Positions 16,384-23,640 of a stretch of DNA of 64,000 nt are shown piece by piece. Under the pieces are notes generated by a model. The model worked only from the letters and a program-made list of their open reading frames with translations. It was not told the DNA's origin and did not search any database. Within the stretch, counting starts at the first letter, position 1. Each line of letters begins with the position of its first letter. The stretch comes from Bacillota bacterium. Lineage in GTDB: Bacteria > Bacillota > Clostridia > Acetivibrionales > DSM-1351. The stretch spans positions 558,001 to 622,000 of the forward strand of contig JAEWCZ010000066.1 in NCBI GenBank assembly GCA_023390335.1, read 5' to 3'. The position numbers were made by a program, and so were the translations under genes.

Positions 16384-16839
16384 TTGGAATTTATAGAATG
16401 GTGTAATCATAATAATGGATTCGTTTCATTATTACTTTCGGCACTCACTTTATTTATAAGTATTTTGGCAGTTATGGTCTCATTACACACAGCTCGTTTA
16501 CCATATAAGAAAAAAATACTTGTTGTGTGTGGAAGCTGTGTTTCGGAGGACGAAGTGGGGCTGCATATAACAGCAACAAATGTGGGAAATCGTGATATAA
16601 ATGTGAAAACGATAGGTTTTTTGATTGGAAAAATAGTATACATCAACAAGAATACGATTTGTGAAAGCCAGGTGATACTAAAACAGGGTGAAACGACTTC
16701 TCAATATTTCCATATAGAGGAAATGAGAGAAGTAATCGAAAATAAAAAGATTAATACTTCAACTAAAGTATTTGCATTTGTTGAGGACAGCCAAGGAAAA
16801 AAATTTAAAAAGGCATTAGTAAGAGCTGGAAAGGTATAA
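16384..16839 (+). CDS. single-TM membrane protein of the OLD/PIN operon
   Basis: 151 residues from a TTG start with GGAGG six bases ahead. Residues about 14-34 (VSLLLSALTLFISILAVMVSL) form one transmembrane helix near the N-terminus; the remaining 110 residues look like a beta-rich domain (ITATNVGNRDINVKTIGFLIG, VILKQGETTSQYF), resembling small membrane-anchored proteins found in defence operons. It is 26 bases after the OLD gene and ends one base before the PIN-like gene, so the three are one transcription unit. I do not recognise a named family; a sensor or membrane tether for the system is a guess from topology and context. Confidence 0.7.
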   Translation: MEFIEWCNHNNGFVSLLLSALTLFISILAVMVSLHTARLPYKKKILVVCGSCVSEDEVGLHITATNVGNRDINVKTIGFLIGKIVYINKNTICESQVILKQGETTSQYFHIEEMREVIENKKINTSTKVFAFVEDSQGKKFKKALVRAGKV

Positions 16840-16840
16840 G

Positions 16841-18346
16841 ATGGATAATTTCGAAAGATGTGATTATTGTGGATTATTGTTGCAACATATTGGTATATTA
16901 CAGAATGAATTAACGCAATCAGAACCTGAGACCGATAACAGATATGCAACTATATTGGAATTATTAAGAAGTTATTACTGGCTTATAAAGGCATTTTATA
17001 ATAAAGTTTTAGTCCAATGCGATTGTGAATATAAGAATAGATTTTGTTCTATTTTGAAAGATTTGTTAGAACTATTTGATGAAAATGAAGTGAAGCTAGA
17101 TGCAGATAAAATGAAGTGCGATATATGCCGAATTCTGCCATGTGAATTGTTTTCTCTTTTGGATGCGGCATGCAATATTTCTAATCAACAGGGCTTAGAA
17201 TCAATGTATACAGAATTGCATTATCATGTGTTTATTTCATGGATATACGAAGAACTGATCGGACAATGTACTGACTGTGATGCGTTTGTGGATTATAGAG
17301 CATGTATAGAAAGTACCTGTAAATATCTTAACGATAAGAATATTCATCAGCTTCAGGAATTTGTTTATTATTGGAAGAAAGCGACAAACAATGATGAAAT
17401 ATGGGCATGTGTTGATGCATTAAACACGGGTGAAAACATAAAATCATCTGAGGTAAAGCTCGATAATCATGTAACAGTATATTTAGATTTCAATGTATAT
17501 AATTTATATGAAAAAGACCCTAAAATTACAGAATTCCTTAAGCAAATGTCAAATCAAGAAGGAATTGATGTGATATATAGTGGTACTCATTTGGAAGAAG
17601 TAATGCGAATGGACAACGAAGAGTATGAGTCAAATAGAATACAGAGTATACAAGCACTTACACATGGGAAAATAGCTGTAGTAGGTGCAAACGGTAAAAT
17701 AGTGATATGCCTAGAAGATATATCAGCAAGAATGAAACAAGTAGAACGATATCAGAGAATGAATCACTTTGCTGAAGAAAGAGAATGCATTGAGGCGGAA
17801 GCACGCGAACACTTATCACTTCATGAACATAATGATCAGCGAGATAAGGCGATAGGAGACTCTTCTATCCAAGAAATAATAGATAATGTGAAGGATGATA
17901 CTGGAAGAAAAACAAATCCGGATTTGCCCGATGAGGATGACTTAAACATGATATTAAGATATGTTGGAATAGGAGATCAGAGTATTAAAGATTATAAAGA
18001 CATGCTTAAGGGGGATGAAAAAGAATTTTATCAGGTCAGGACGGCGATTATTTCAATAGCAAAACTTCTGAATGTATTAGGTTTACATGGGGATAAAATT
18101 GCGAAAAAGAATGATGCGAATGCAAAGTATCCCATATATCACAAAAAAAGTTATAGAACTATTCGAAGTGGATATTACGATAATGATCATCTTTCTTTTG
18201 CTTCAAAATGTACATATTTTGTAACAACAGATACGACTTTAAATGAAAAAGCAAAGGAAATATACGGATTCCTGGGAATAGGAACAATTCCAGTTTTACT
18301 AGGTGAACTTATGGATATGCAAAATGATATATTAAAATTTATCTAG
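16841..18346 (+). CDS. Cys-rich protein with C-terminal PIN-like domain
   Basis: 501 residues, starting one base after the previous stop. The N-terminal 170 residues contain several cysteines (ERCDYCG, VQCDCEYKNRFC, KCDICRILPC) and are mostly helical. From about residue 210 the protein resembles a PIN-type nuclease: VTVYLDFNVYN supplies the first Asp (D216), GTHLEEVMR an acidic helix, and CTYFVTTDTTLNEKAKEIYG near the end a PIN-like last motif (D464). The middle has a charged segment rich in Asp and Glu. PIN domains are metal-dependent RNases; activity here is inferred from these motifs only. As the third gene of the OLD-TM-PIN operon it may be the effector or a regulator. No other family is recognised. 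Confidence 0.6.
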   Translation: MDNFERCDYCGLLLQHIGILQNELTQSEPETDNRYATILELLRSYYWLIKAFYNKVLVQCDCEYKNRFCSILKDLLELFDENEVKLDADKMKCDICRILPCELFSLLDAACNISNQQGLESMYTELHYHVFISWIYEELIGQCTDCDAFVDYRACIESTCKYLNDKNIHQLQEFVYYWKKATNNDEIWACVDALNTGENIKSSEVKLDNHVTVYLDFNVYNLYEKDPKITEFLKQMSNQEGIDVIYSGTHLEEVMRMDNEEYESNRIQSIQALTHGKIAVVGANGKIVICLEDISARMKQVERYQRMNHFAEERECIEAEAREHLSLHEHNDQRDKAIGDSSIQEIIDNVKDDTGRKTNPDLPDEDDLNMILRYVGIGDQSIKDYKDMLKGDEKEFYQVRTAIISIAKLLNVLGLHGDKIAKKNDANAKYPIYHKKSYRTIRSGYYDNDHLSFASKCTYFVTTDTTLNEKAKEIYGFLGIGTIPVLLGELMDMQNDILKFI

Positions 18347-18497
18347 CAAGTATTATCAAAACAAATTCCATCTTTACTCGTGATATTAAAATGATATTAA
18401 ATACTCAAAAAATTTTAGATATTAGATAAAATAATTGTATTCAATATAAACTATAGACTAAAAAGTAGCTCAAATATAATAGATTATAAATGGTAAT

Positions 18498-18627
18498 ATT
18501 GAGTGGGAGTAAACGCCGAGCGCTGCCAAAAGGCAGAAGAAGCGAAGGCGTTTATTGCGCAGCGCAAGGAGCAATGCGACCGGAGGGGAGCAGAGCGACT
18601 ATGCAGCAAGCCGGGTACCTTTAGGGA
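18498..18627 (+). repeat. guaA-end direct repeat, copy B
   Basis: Repeats 4138-4268: ATTGAGTGGGAGTAAACGC, CGAGCGCTGCC and the same GC-rich block of about 100 bases (GCGCAGCGCAAGGAGCAATG and on to CCTTTAGGGA). It contains the guaA stop-codon region but no guaA gene, so it is a displaced attachment-site copy, best read as the right end of the segment that starts behind guaA. Directly after it, at 18628, CGCCGAGCGCTGCCGG occurs again, making a nested duplication. Confidence 0.8.
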
Positions 18628-18681
18628 CGCCGAGCGCTGCCGGATAAATATAAATTTAATTTAAATTTAAGAATATAATGT
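18628..18681 (+). repeat. second CGCCGAGCGCTGCCGG copy and AT-rich spacer
   Basis: CGCCGAGCGCTGCCGGATAAA here matches CGCCGAGCGCTGCCGGTTAAA at 20756-20776, and both are followed within 60 bases by homologous AAGTGTGTATGATGGTC hairpins. This indicates that the sequence to the right of copies B and C derives from the same ancestral flank. Confidence 0.6.
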
Positions 18682-18732
18682 AAAAGTGTGTATGATGGTC
18701 ATTAAAAAAATGGACAATGTACACACTTTTTT
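18682..18732 (+). terminator. intrinsic terminator, AAAAGTGTGTA / TACACACTTTT
   Basis: Stem AAAAGTGTGTA pairing with TACACACTTTT, with T run, loop beginning TGATGGTC. A closely related hairpin lies at 20803-20855 after repeat copy C; the pair probably represents duplicated native guaA downstream sequence. Confidence 0.7.
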
Positions 18733-18744
18733 GACATTGATTAG

Positions 18745-18903
18745 AAAAACCTTCGCTATGGAGAGCTGGCTGATAATAAACGGGGTTGGCTCATGGACGT
18801 GGTACGGTCTGGTAATAAGGATATTATAAAGGATCTCCGGAATCCTGATAAGCATGTTACTCCATATAAGCCATTAACCGCGCCGAAAAAATGCAACAAA
18901 TAG
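18745..18903 (+). pseudogene. 52-codon C-terminal gene fragment
   Basis: An open frame from a TAG to TAG 18901-18903 reading NLRYGELADNKRGWLMDVV and ending in PKKCNK. There is no start codon or ribosome site, and it starts 12 bases after the terminator. It looks like the surviving end of a gene, perhaps a toxin or phage-type protein; I do not recognise the family. Confidence 0.35.
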
Positions 18904-18912
18904 AGATACCGT

Positions 18913-19326
18913 CTAGTGCCGTTCAAGTATTTTATTACAATAATTCATAAAATTCTTATTAACATTCTCATATGTATCAATATAATTAGCAGCAATGAAT
19001 TCAATGAAATCATAAACTTCGTACCATATAAAATAATCAAATTTCTTTTTTTAAAATTTAATAGCTAAATCCCATTGTACAGGCAAAGTTTGAATAGGCA
19101 ATTTAAATAAATCAAGCCATATTTTTTGACAAATACGAAAAAGTTTTTCATTATTATTTTCGCTAATATATATTGTACTACCCACTAAATCAAGATTATT
19201 AAAATAATATAAGCTTACAGCGTTCCATAAACCATACATTAGGTCAGAATCAATTGATTCCTTTTGAACTAAGCTTTTAACAGATTTATAATTTGTTCGT
19301 TCCGAAAACAACATAATACACCTCAT
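18913..19326 (-). pseudogene. AbiJ N-terminal-domain-like remnant, interrupted by a stop
   Basis: On the minus strand the frame starts at ATG 19326 or the Met four codons later (MLFSERTNYKSVKSLVQKES). The pattern FSER..Y..VKS..Q.ES followed by LMYGLWNAVSLYYFN resembles the N-terminal domain of AbiJ abortive-infection proteins. A TAA at about 19051 interrupts the frame, which then continues in the same phase with KKKFDYFIWYEVYDFIEFIA to a stop at 18913. Rejoined, this gives about 137 residues, the usual size of the N-terminal domain alone; the C-terminal effector domain is missing. It was probably a defence gene that decayed after transfer. Confidence 0.5.
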
Positions 19327-19448
19327 TTAATTCCAGCGATATAGTTACTTAACATTATAGTACAATATATTTTAGCAGAATTTCAATACACTGTTGAAGG
19401 AAATTTCCCTTTTGTGTAGAAATATGGAAATAAGAGGGAGGGTGTACA

Positions 19449-19862
19449 ATGAGTGAAGTTAATGACTATATGTTCTTTAAGAGCGTAATCAACCGTGAAG
19501 ATAAATATCTATACGGGGTTTGCAAACTTATTGACGAATTAATTGACGTCGGAGATATACAATACATATACCCTAAAAATTGGGTGAATCCAAGTAAAGA
19601 CTTTCAACTTATTATGATAACTGAAAATAAAATTTATATAGGAAATATAATTTCGGGTATCATTTATTTGAGTAGCTATAGTAAAACCCAGATAAGAACA
19701 ATAGTAATATCAAGGGTAACAGAGTATCATTACCAATTGAATATTTGCTTTGATGATAAAAATAACTTGGAATTATCAAATATAGATGATGCTAACGGAA
19801 ATTGGCAAGGCTCATACTTGGAGTATATAAAAGACATATTTAAATTATTGAATAAACCTTAG
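19449..19862 (+). CDS. hypothetical protein (137 aa)
   Basis: A 137-residue acidic protein of unknown function beginning MSEVNDYMFFKSVINRED, with GGGAGGG ahead of the ATG. No membrane segment, signal peptide or catalytic motif is seen. Residues about 30-62 (DVGDIQYIYPKNWVNPSKDF onward) recur, with changes, in a broken copy at 21.56-21.67 kb, so the gene was duplicated within this accessory region. Small soluble proteins of this kind in such regions are often immunity proteins or phage-related, but nothing in the sequence proves that. Confidence 0.6.
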   Translation: MSEVNDYMFFKSVINREDKYLYGVCKLIDELIDVGDIQYIYPKNWVNPSKDFQLIMITENKIYIGNIISGIIYLSSYSKTQIRTIVISRVTEYHYQLNICFDDKNNLELSNIDDANGNWQGSYLEYIKDIFKLLNKP

Positions 19863-19903
19863 GACTACTATGTTAGATAATGTTTTAGTATAGATAAAGG
19901 AGA

Positions 19904-20404
19904 GTGATTAAAATAGCAAAGTTAAGCACTATTTTGAGAGATATGAAAGGGATACCCGATAAGGAAACAACGGAATTAGCTACATGCCTCTTTTGCGGTA
20001 ATTCAATAACCAAAGGAGGATGTTGGGCTGGCATGACATACCATATTGGTGTATGTTATGAATGTAGTGAGTTTTTAACTGATTTATTGATTGATACATT
20101 GGAAGACACAAGCGACTTTGCGAACCTAGAAAAAGATAAGCGACTTGAAATATTAAACAGTATTTGTGAAAAGAGATTCATAAAGAAAGAAAAAAATAAA
20201 GAAGAAATGGCAAAAAGGAATGCTGAGAGGATGGAAAAAACAATGAAGACTATTTTAGAACTAAAGAATTATGCTGATATGGGTACTATTGACTTTTTTG
20301 AGTTAACATTTACGAAAGAAGAATTAGTGGGTAGACTTTCAGATAATAACGGCTTTTCTACTAAGATTCAAAATGAAATTGATTTAAATAGAGGAAAAGG
20401 TTAA
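19904..20404 (+). CDS. hypothetical protein with N-terminal zinc finger and coiled-coil tail
   Basis: 166 residues from GTG 19904. Near residues 28-55 it has CLFCGNSI...GVCYECSEF, a four-cysteine zinc-binding pattern like that of small CxxC proteins. The second half is a charged helix (FIKKEKNKEEMAKRNAERME) likely to form a coiled coil. AAAGGAGA lies unusually close to the GTG (1-3 bases), so the start could be a few codons later, but no better candidate exists before the Met at 19944. Function unknown. It lies 41 bases after the previous gene and may share its transcript. Confidence 0.55.
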   Translation: MIKIAKLSTILRDMKGIPDKETTELATCLFCGNSITKGGCWAGMTYHIGVCYECSEFLTDLLIDTLEDTSDFANLEKDKRLEILNSICEKRFIKKEKNKEEMAKRNAERMEKTMKTILELKNYADMGTIDFFELTFTKEELVGRLSDNNGFSTKIQNEIDLNRGKG

Positions 20405-20405
20405 A

Positions 20406-20600
20406 AATATTATATATAGTGAAGAACATGAATATCCACTTAAGATTAGATACTTTGGAGTACCTGATTTTGATTATTGTCTATTTAGAGTTTGTGTTAT
20501 AGCAAAAATAGATAATAATGGAACTACATATATGTTTGCAGAAAATAGTGAAATACTAAGATCACTAAATATATACGAGAGTCGAATAAAAGAAATGTAA
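20406..20600 (+). pseudogene. gene fragment without a start
   Basis: A 64-codon open frame (NIIYSEEHEYPLKIRYFGVP to KEM) immediately after the zinc-finger gene, lacking ATG, GTG, TTG or a ribosome site. It may be the downstream part of a frameshifted small gene. No family recognised. Confidence 0.3.
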
Positions 20601-20742
20601 TAGTTCTATAGTCGTTTTACGTGGTTCTATTTCGGTTATATTAATTTACTTTTAAGCTATTTTTAGATATATAATTAAAATAATAAATGTATAAAAAACG
20701 CTTAAAATTATCATTTATAATATTGTGATTAAGTTAACAGTG

Positions 20743-20771
20743 GAGTGGGAATAAACGCCGAGCGCTGCCGG
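20743..20771 (+). repeat. guaA-end direct repeat, copy C (short)
   Basis: GAGTGGGAATAAACGCCGAG followed by CGCTGCCGG: the attachment-site part of copies A and B without the GC-rich block. It is the third occurrence of the guaA stop-codon region in the window and probably marks the outer right boundary of the stacked insertions; the following hairpin (20803-20855) would then be old guaA flanking sequence. Confidence 0.75.
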
Positions 20772-20802
20772 TTAAATATACTTAACAATATAAGAAGATA
20801 AT

Positions 20803-20855
20803 AAAAAGTGTGTATGATGGTCACTTGAAAAACAGGGCAACGTACACACTTTTTT
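20803..20855 (+). terminator. intrinsic terminator homologous to 18682-18732
   Basis: AAAAAGTGTGTA / TACACACTTTTT stem with T run; the loop starts TGATGGTCA as in the copy after repeat B. Confidence 0.7.
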
Positions 20856-21054
20856 GTGCTTTTAATTATAAAAACGTATGGAAACAAACATTTCAGATTG
20901 GTGACTGAATAATACAAATTGTGTAGATACGGGGTGAGCAGATGCAGTTAACAGGGCAGGTTTTCTATGAATACGATTAATAAGGCTCATTGTGAGAGTT
21001 GGTAATTATTGCTATAATATACTTGTTTAGATTTTTTTGCTATAGGAGGTTGAG
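20856..21054 (+). promoter_or_regulatory. promoter of the 146-aa gene (TTGTGA-N17-TATAAT)
   Basis: About 200 bases without a gene. TTGTGA at 20990-20995 and a perfect TATAAT at 21013-21018 are 17 bases apart, a good sigma-A promoter; AGGAGG follows at 21044-21049 just before the ATG at 21055. Nothing else is recognised in this stretch. Confidence 0.65.
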
Positions 21055-21495
21055 ATGCAAGAAGAGATTTATATAACAAGTCATGTTGAGGCTATTAAGC
21101 AAAGGGCTTTATTTTTGAAAAAGAAGGGTTTCTCACTAATAGAGGTAAGTGAATTTATAATGAAATTTTCTTGCGAAAAATGTTGTTTGATAGAAATTTA
21201 CTACGGAAGATATACTGATAACCCTAATGTATTTATTAGGTTTGAAAATAAAGGTGAAATACCTGAACAATACGGTGTTGAGTGGTTAAGAACTCTGGAA
21301 AGATTTCAATCGGAAGAAAAATTTCAAAAAAACAATAATAAAGTTGATAAGTTAATAGCCATTTTTTCTCTTTTAGACTACCTTGAACAAAATTTCGATA
21401 ATGTAACAGATATTGAGTATTGTAGAGTTGCAAATCAAAAGATAGAGGAAAACTTTCAAATGGGTTTATGGGATATTTGGTTTACTGAGGTTTAA
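21055..21495 (+). CDS. hypothetical protein (146 aa), possibly immunity-type
   Basis: 146 residues with a clear promoter and AGGAGG ahead. The sequence starts MQEEIYITSHVEAIKQRALF and contains CEKCCLIEIYYGRY, DNPNVFIRFENKGEIPEQYG and a C-terminal FQMGLWDIWF; no signal peptide or membrane helix. The mix of an N-terminal helix and a beta-rich middle is common in small immunity proteins of polymorphic toxin systems, and it is surrounded by similar small genes and fragments, but no toxin gene is present nearby. Function unknown. Confidence 0.6.
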   Translation: MQEEIYITSHVEAIKQRALFLKKKGFSLIEVSEFIMKFSCEKCCLIEIYYGRYTDNPNVFIRFENKGEIPEQYGVEWLRTLERFQSEEKFQKNNNKVDKLIAIFSLLDYLEQNFDNVTDIEYCRVANQKIEENFQMGLWDIWFTEV

Positions 21496-21496
21496 T

Positions 21497-21678
21497 TGCT
21501 AAGAACAAGTTCTATTCTCTTACTGATCAAAAAGAAGGTAAAGAATTGGATAGTATACAGGAGGATTGATGTCGGAGATGTTCAATACATGTATCCTCAA
21601 AATTGGGTGAATCCATGTAAAGACTTTCAACTTCTTAGGATAACTGAAAATAAAATTTGTTCACCAAACGCCTTTTAA
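21497..21678 (+). pseudogene. truncated duplicate of the 19449 gene
   Basis: The segment 21561-21660 encodes DVGDVQYMYPQNWVNPCKDF and LLRITENKI, nearly the same as residues about 30-62 of the 137-residue protein at 19449. It lacks a proper start and stops shortly after the matching block, so it is a decayed copy, evidence of duplication within this accessory region. Confidence 0.65.
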
Positions 21679-21796
21679 AGCATGTTTGATATAATATTGG
21701 CAATTTCTTCAGCTGTGCTATTTTAATTTCGAAATCAATAAATGTATGTCAACAGTGAAAAAAATACATATGAATATACATAATTAATCTGGAGGT

Positions 21797-22138
21797 TTGA
21801 TTAATATTGGGGTTATAAGTAATGGAATTAAATATTGATTGTTAAAACCATGGGATAAATTGAATACAGAAGCGTCATCAATTGAAATTGAACTTTATAA
21901 AGAAATAGGGACTTATCACATTTTGTATGGGAAAAAGGTTAAAGCAATAGGCAGACGTTATGACTGTGATGATATTCTGTTCCAAGTGCATGATGCGGAA
22001 TTTAAATTTGCTGTTGTGCATTTAACTTATTCGAGAAAAAGAGAAGAAAATCCGAATTTTCCAAGTACTAAGATTTATATGGACTTAAATGATTGGATTA
22101 CAAGATGTATGAAACCAGATAATGAAGTATATATGTGA
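21797..22138 (+). pseudogene. small hypothetical gene with an in-frame stop near its start
   Basis: GGAGG at 21791-21795 is followed by an open frame (INIGVISNGIKY) that meets TGA at 21836 and then continues in the same phase for 99 codons to 22138 (from TTG 21839: LKPWDKLNTEASSIEIELYK...). The long part has a compact alpha/beta look (YHILYGKKVKAIGRRYDCDD, FKFAVVHLTYSRKR) of unknown family. Either the TGA is a nonsense mutation in a gene of about 112 codons, or translation restarts at TTG 21839 without a good ribosome site. The next gene starts 16 bases after this stop. Confidence 0.45.
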
Positions 22139-22154
22139 ACAGAAGGGTGATTGC

Positions 22155-22502
22155 ATGCCATGTGTAGCTGAGTTTGGAATAATTGATACCTTTGAAGAGG
22201 ATAAAGATTATTCAGACTATGAGCCAGAGAAATACAACTGTATATCAGTTGATGATGATTTTTTAAACGATTGGTGGAATGGCTTGATGTTACTCAAGAC
22301 CTATCATCGTTCTTACTGTAGACCAGAATTAGCACTAGCAAGATGTGGTGTTACCCTTATACCTCCATCATCACTTGAGCAGTTTTACAGCATTGTGGAA
22401 ACTGACAAGCGCTCTAAATCTTCACGGCAGTTGATTGAGTTAATGGTGTTGATAAGGAAGGCTGTAGAGGATGGCAAATGGATGATACATTATGGGGTTT
22501 GA
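22155..22502 (+). CDS. hypothetical protein (115 aa)
   Basis: ATG 22155 is chosen over the upstream ATG 22122 because GAAGGGTG lies 7-14 bases ahead and it avoids overlap with the preceding frame. The product begins MPCVAEFGIIDTFEEDKDYS and contains CISVDDDFLNDWWNGL, a Cys-poor acidic protein ending in KWMIHYGV. No motif is recognised; similar small proteins are widespread in Firmicutes accessory regions. It overlaps the next open frame at its end, but that gene has a better start 20 bases later. Confidence 0.55.
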   Translation: MPCVAEFGIIDTFEEDKDYSDYEPEKYNCISVDDDFLNDWWNGLMLLKTYHRSYCRPELALARCGVTLIPPSSLEQFYSIVETDKRSKSSRQLIELMVLIRKAVEDGKWMIHYGV

Positions 22503-22521
22503 TCTATATGAAGGTGGTTAT

Positions 22522-23220
22522 ATGGAATATATTAATGTTGCATATACAAAAGAATACTTAGAATATAGAAAACAATTTGATTATATATTTGTTGATAAAT
22601 ATAAGAGTGAGGATGATGAAGTCAAGAACTTATCCGATGGCAAACACACATTGGTAACTTCCTACTATAATGATGAAAGTCATGAGGTTCTTCAATATAA
22701 TGTAAGTACATCGAAAACAAGAGTGCTTGACAGTAGTGGTGCTACAGTAGCTGAAGTAAGAAATATAAGTTATTCGGTTGACTTCTTCTCAGAGGTTGAG
22801 CATTCGAATGGAAAAAGGTACCTGCTTTTTTCAATAGACTTGTACGGTTACAGTATTATGGATTTGTCAAATTACAAAGTGTATCATTACATACCAGAGG
22901 AAAGCTTTAAAAATAGCAATGAAACATTCATCTGGACTGATGTTATATATTGTAGTAAAAATAATATTCTTGCAGTGGAGGGTTGCTTTTGGGCATGTCC
23001 CTCAAGCGTAGAGTTCTATGAATTTGCAAAGCCTGAAGAATTTCCATTGAAGCGGATTTGTACTTCTTATGAAATGGCAGATGAATTAGATATAGATTCA
23101 GATGTTACACCCCTCCGATGGAATGATGATGGAAGGATTGTGATTGAGTGCTATGAGGATAAAGGCACAGTAAAAGTGGAGAAAATATTTGATATTGTAT
23201 GTTGGAAGATTAAAAGTTAA
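22522..23220 (+). CDS. hypothetical protein (232 aa), beta-rich
   Basis: ATG 22522 is preferred (GAAGGTGG ahead) although the frame is open from 22492. The 232 residues have many beta strands with repeated patterns such as SYYNDESHEVLQYNV, KRYLLFSIDLYGYSIMDLSN and NNILAVEGCFWACPSSVEFY, suggesting a small propeller-like or WD-type fold; the sequence resembles uncharacterised proteins found beside immunity genes. No secretion signal. Part of the run of small genes with short spacing from 21.8 kb, so probably cotranscribed with them. Function unknown. Confidence 0.58.
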   Translation: MEYINVAYTKEYLEYRKQFDYIFVDKYKSEDDEVKNLSDGKHTLVTSYYNDESHEVLQYNVSTSKTRVLDSSGATVAEVRNISYSVDFFSEVEHSNGKRYLLFSIDLYGYSIMDLSNYKVYHYIPEESFKNSNETFIWTDVIYCSKNNILAVEGCFWACPSSVEFYEFAKPEEFPLKRICTSYEMADELDIDSDVTPLRWNDDGRIVIECYEDKGTVKVEKIFDIVCWKIKS

Positions 23221-23256
23221 ATATAAAATCAATTTTTTTTAGTTGGTGAGGAATAT

Positions 23257-23628
23257 ATATATGGCAAGTTTTATTTTGTAAGTATGGAGAAAGGCTTTCA
23301 AATACATTAGTTCCTAATGATATTGAGTTTTGGGTTTACTCTGATAAAGAGTGGGACAAGATTTTAGAGAAAGATGTATATAATTCATGGGAAATTCCTG
23401 AGCCGAAATTAGAAGTGTGGAGATGTCCAATATGTGAGAGGGTATATATATTTGAAAATAATATCTTGATTAGAACTTACGCTTTAGAAAGTGAATTATT
23501 AGTGTAAATTACTATTACATGCTATTTCTGATATATTTGACTTTTATGAATATGCAAGTGTTGAAGGTATCAGCGAACTGACTGGGTGGCCGCATCATGA
23601 GAAGGAGTTTAAAGGTAATAAAAGTTAA
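23257..23628 (+). pseudogene. frameshifted small zinc-ribbon gene
   Basis: ATG 23260 region opens MASFIL and is broken at once; in the next frame the sequence continues FCKYGERLSNTLVPND, EFWVYSDKEWDKI, and EVWRCPICERVYIFENN to a stop at 23505-23507. A third frame then reads ISDIFDFYEYASVEGISELT and GWPHHEKEFKGNKS to 23628. Together these look like one protein of about 120 residues with a CPIC zinc-binding site, disrupted by two frameshifts. Family unknown; immunity-like context. Confidence 0.45.
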
Positions 23629-23640
23629 AGGAGTACCCTA

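Noticed and set aside
4331..18395. GTGATATTAAAATGAT occurs at 4331-4346 and 18380-18395, near both ends of the first island segment
   Set aside because: A 16-base AT-rich match is expected about once by chance in a 64-kb AT-rich window, and it lies off the guaA-end repeats that define the ends far better.
18667..18855. 62-codon minus-strand frame over the hairpin and fragment
   Set aside because: It runs through the terminator hairpin, and the plus-strand fragment and repeat explain the sequence better; no ribosome site.
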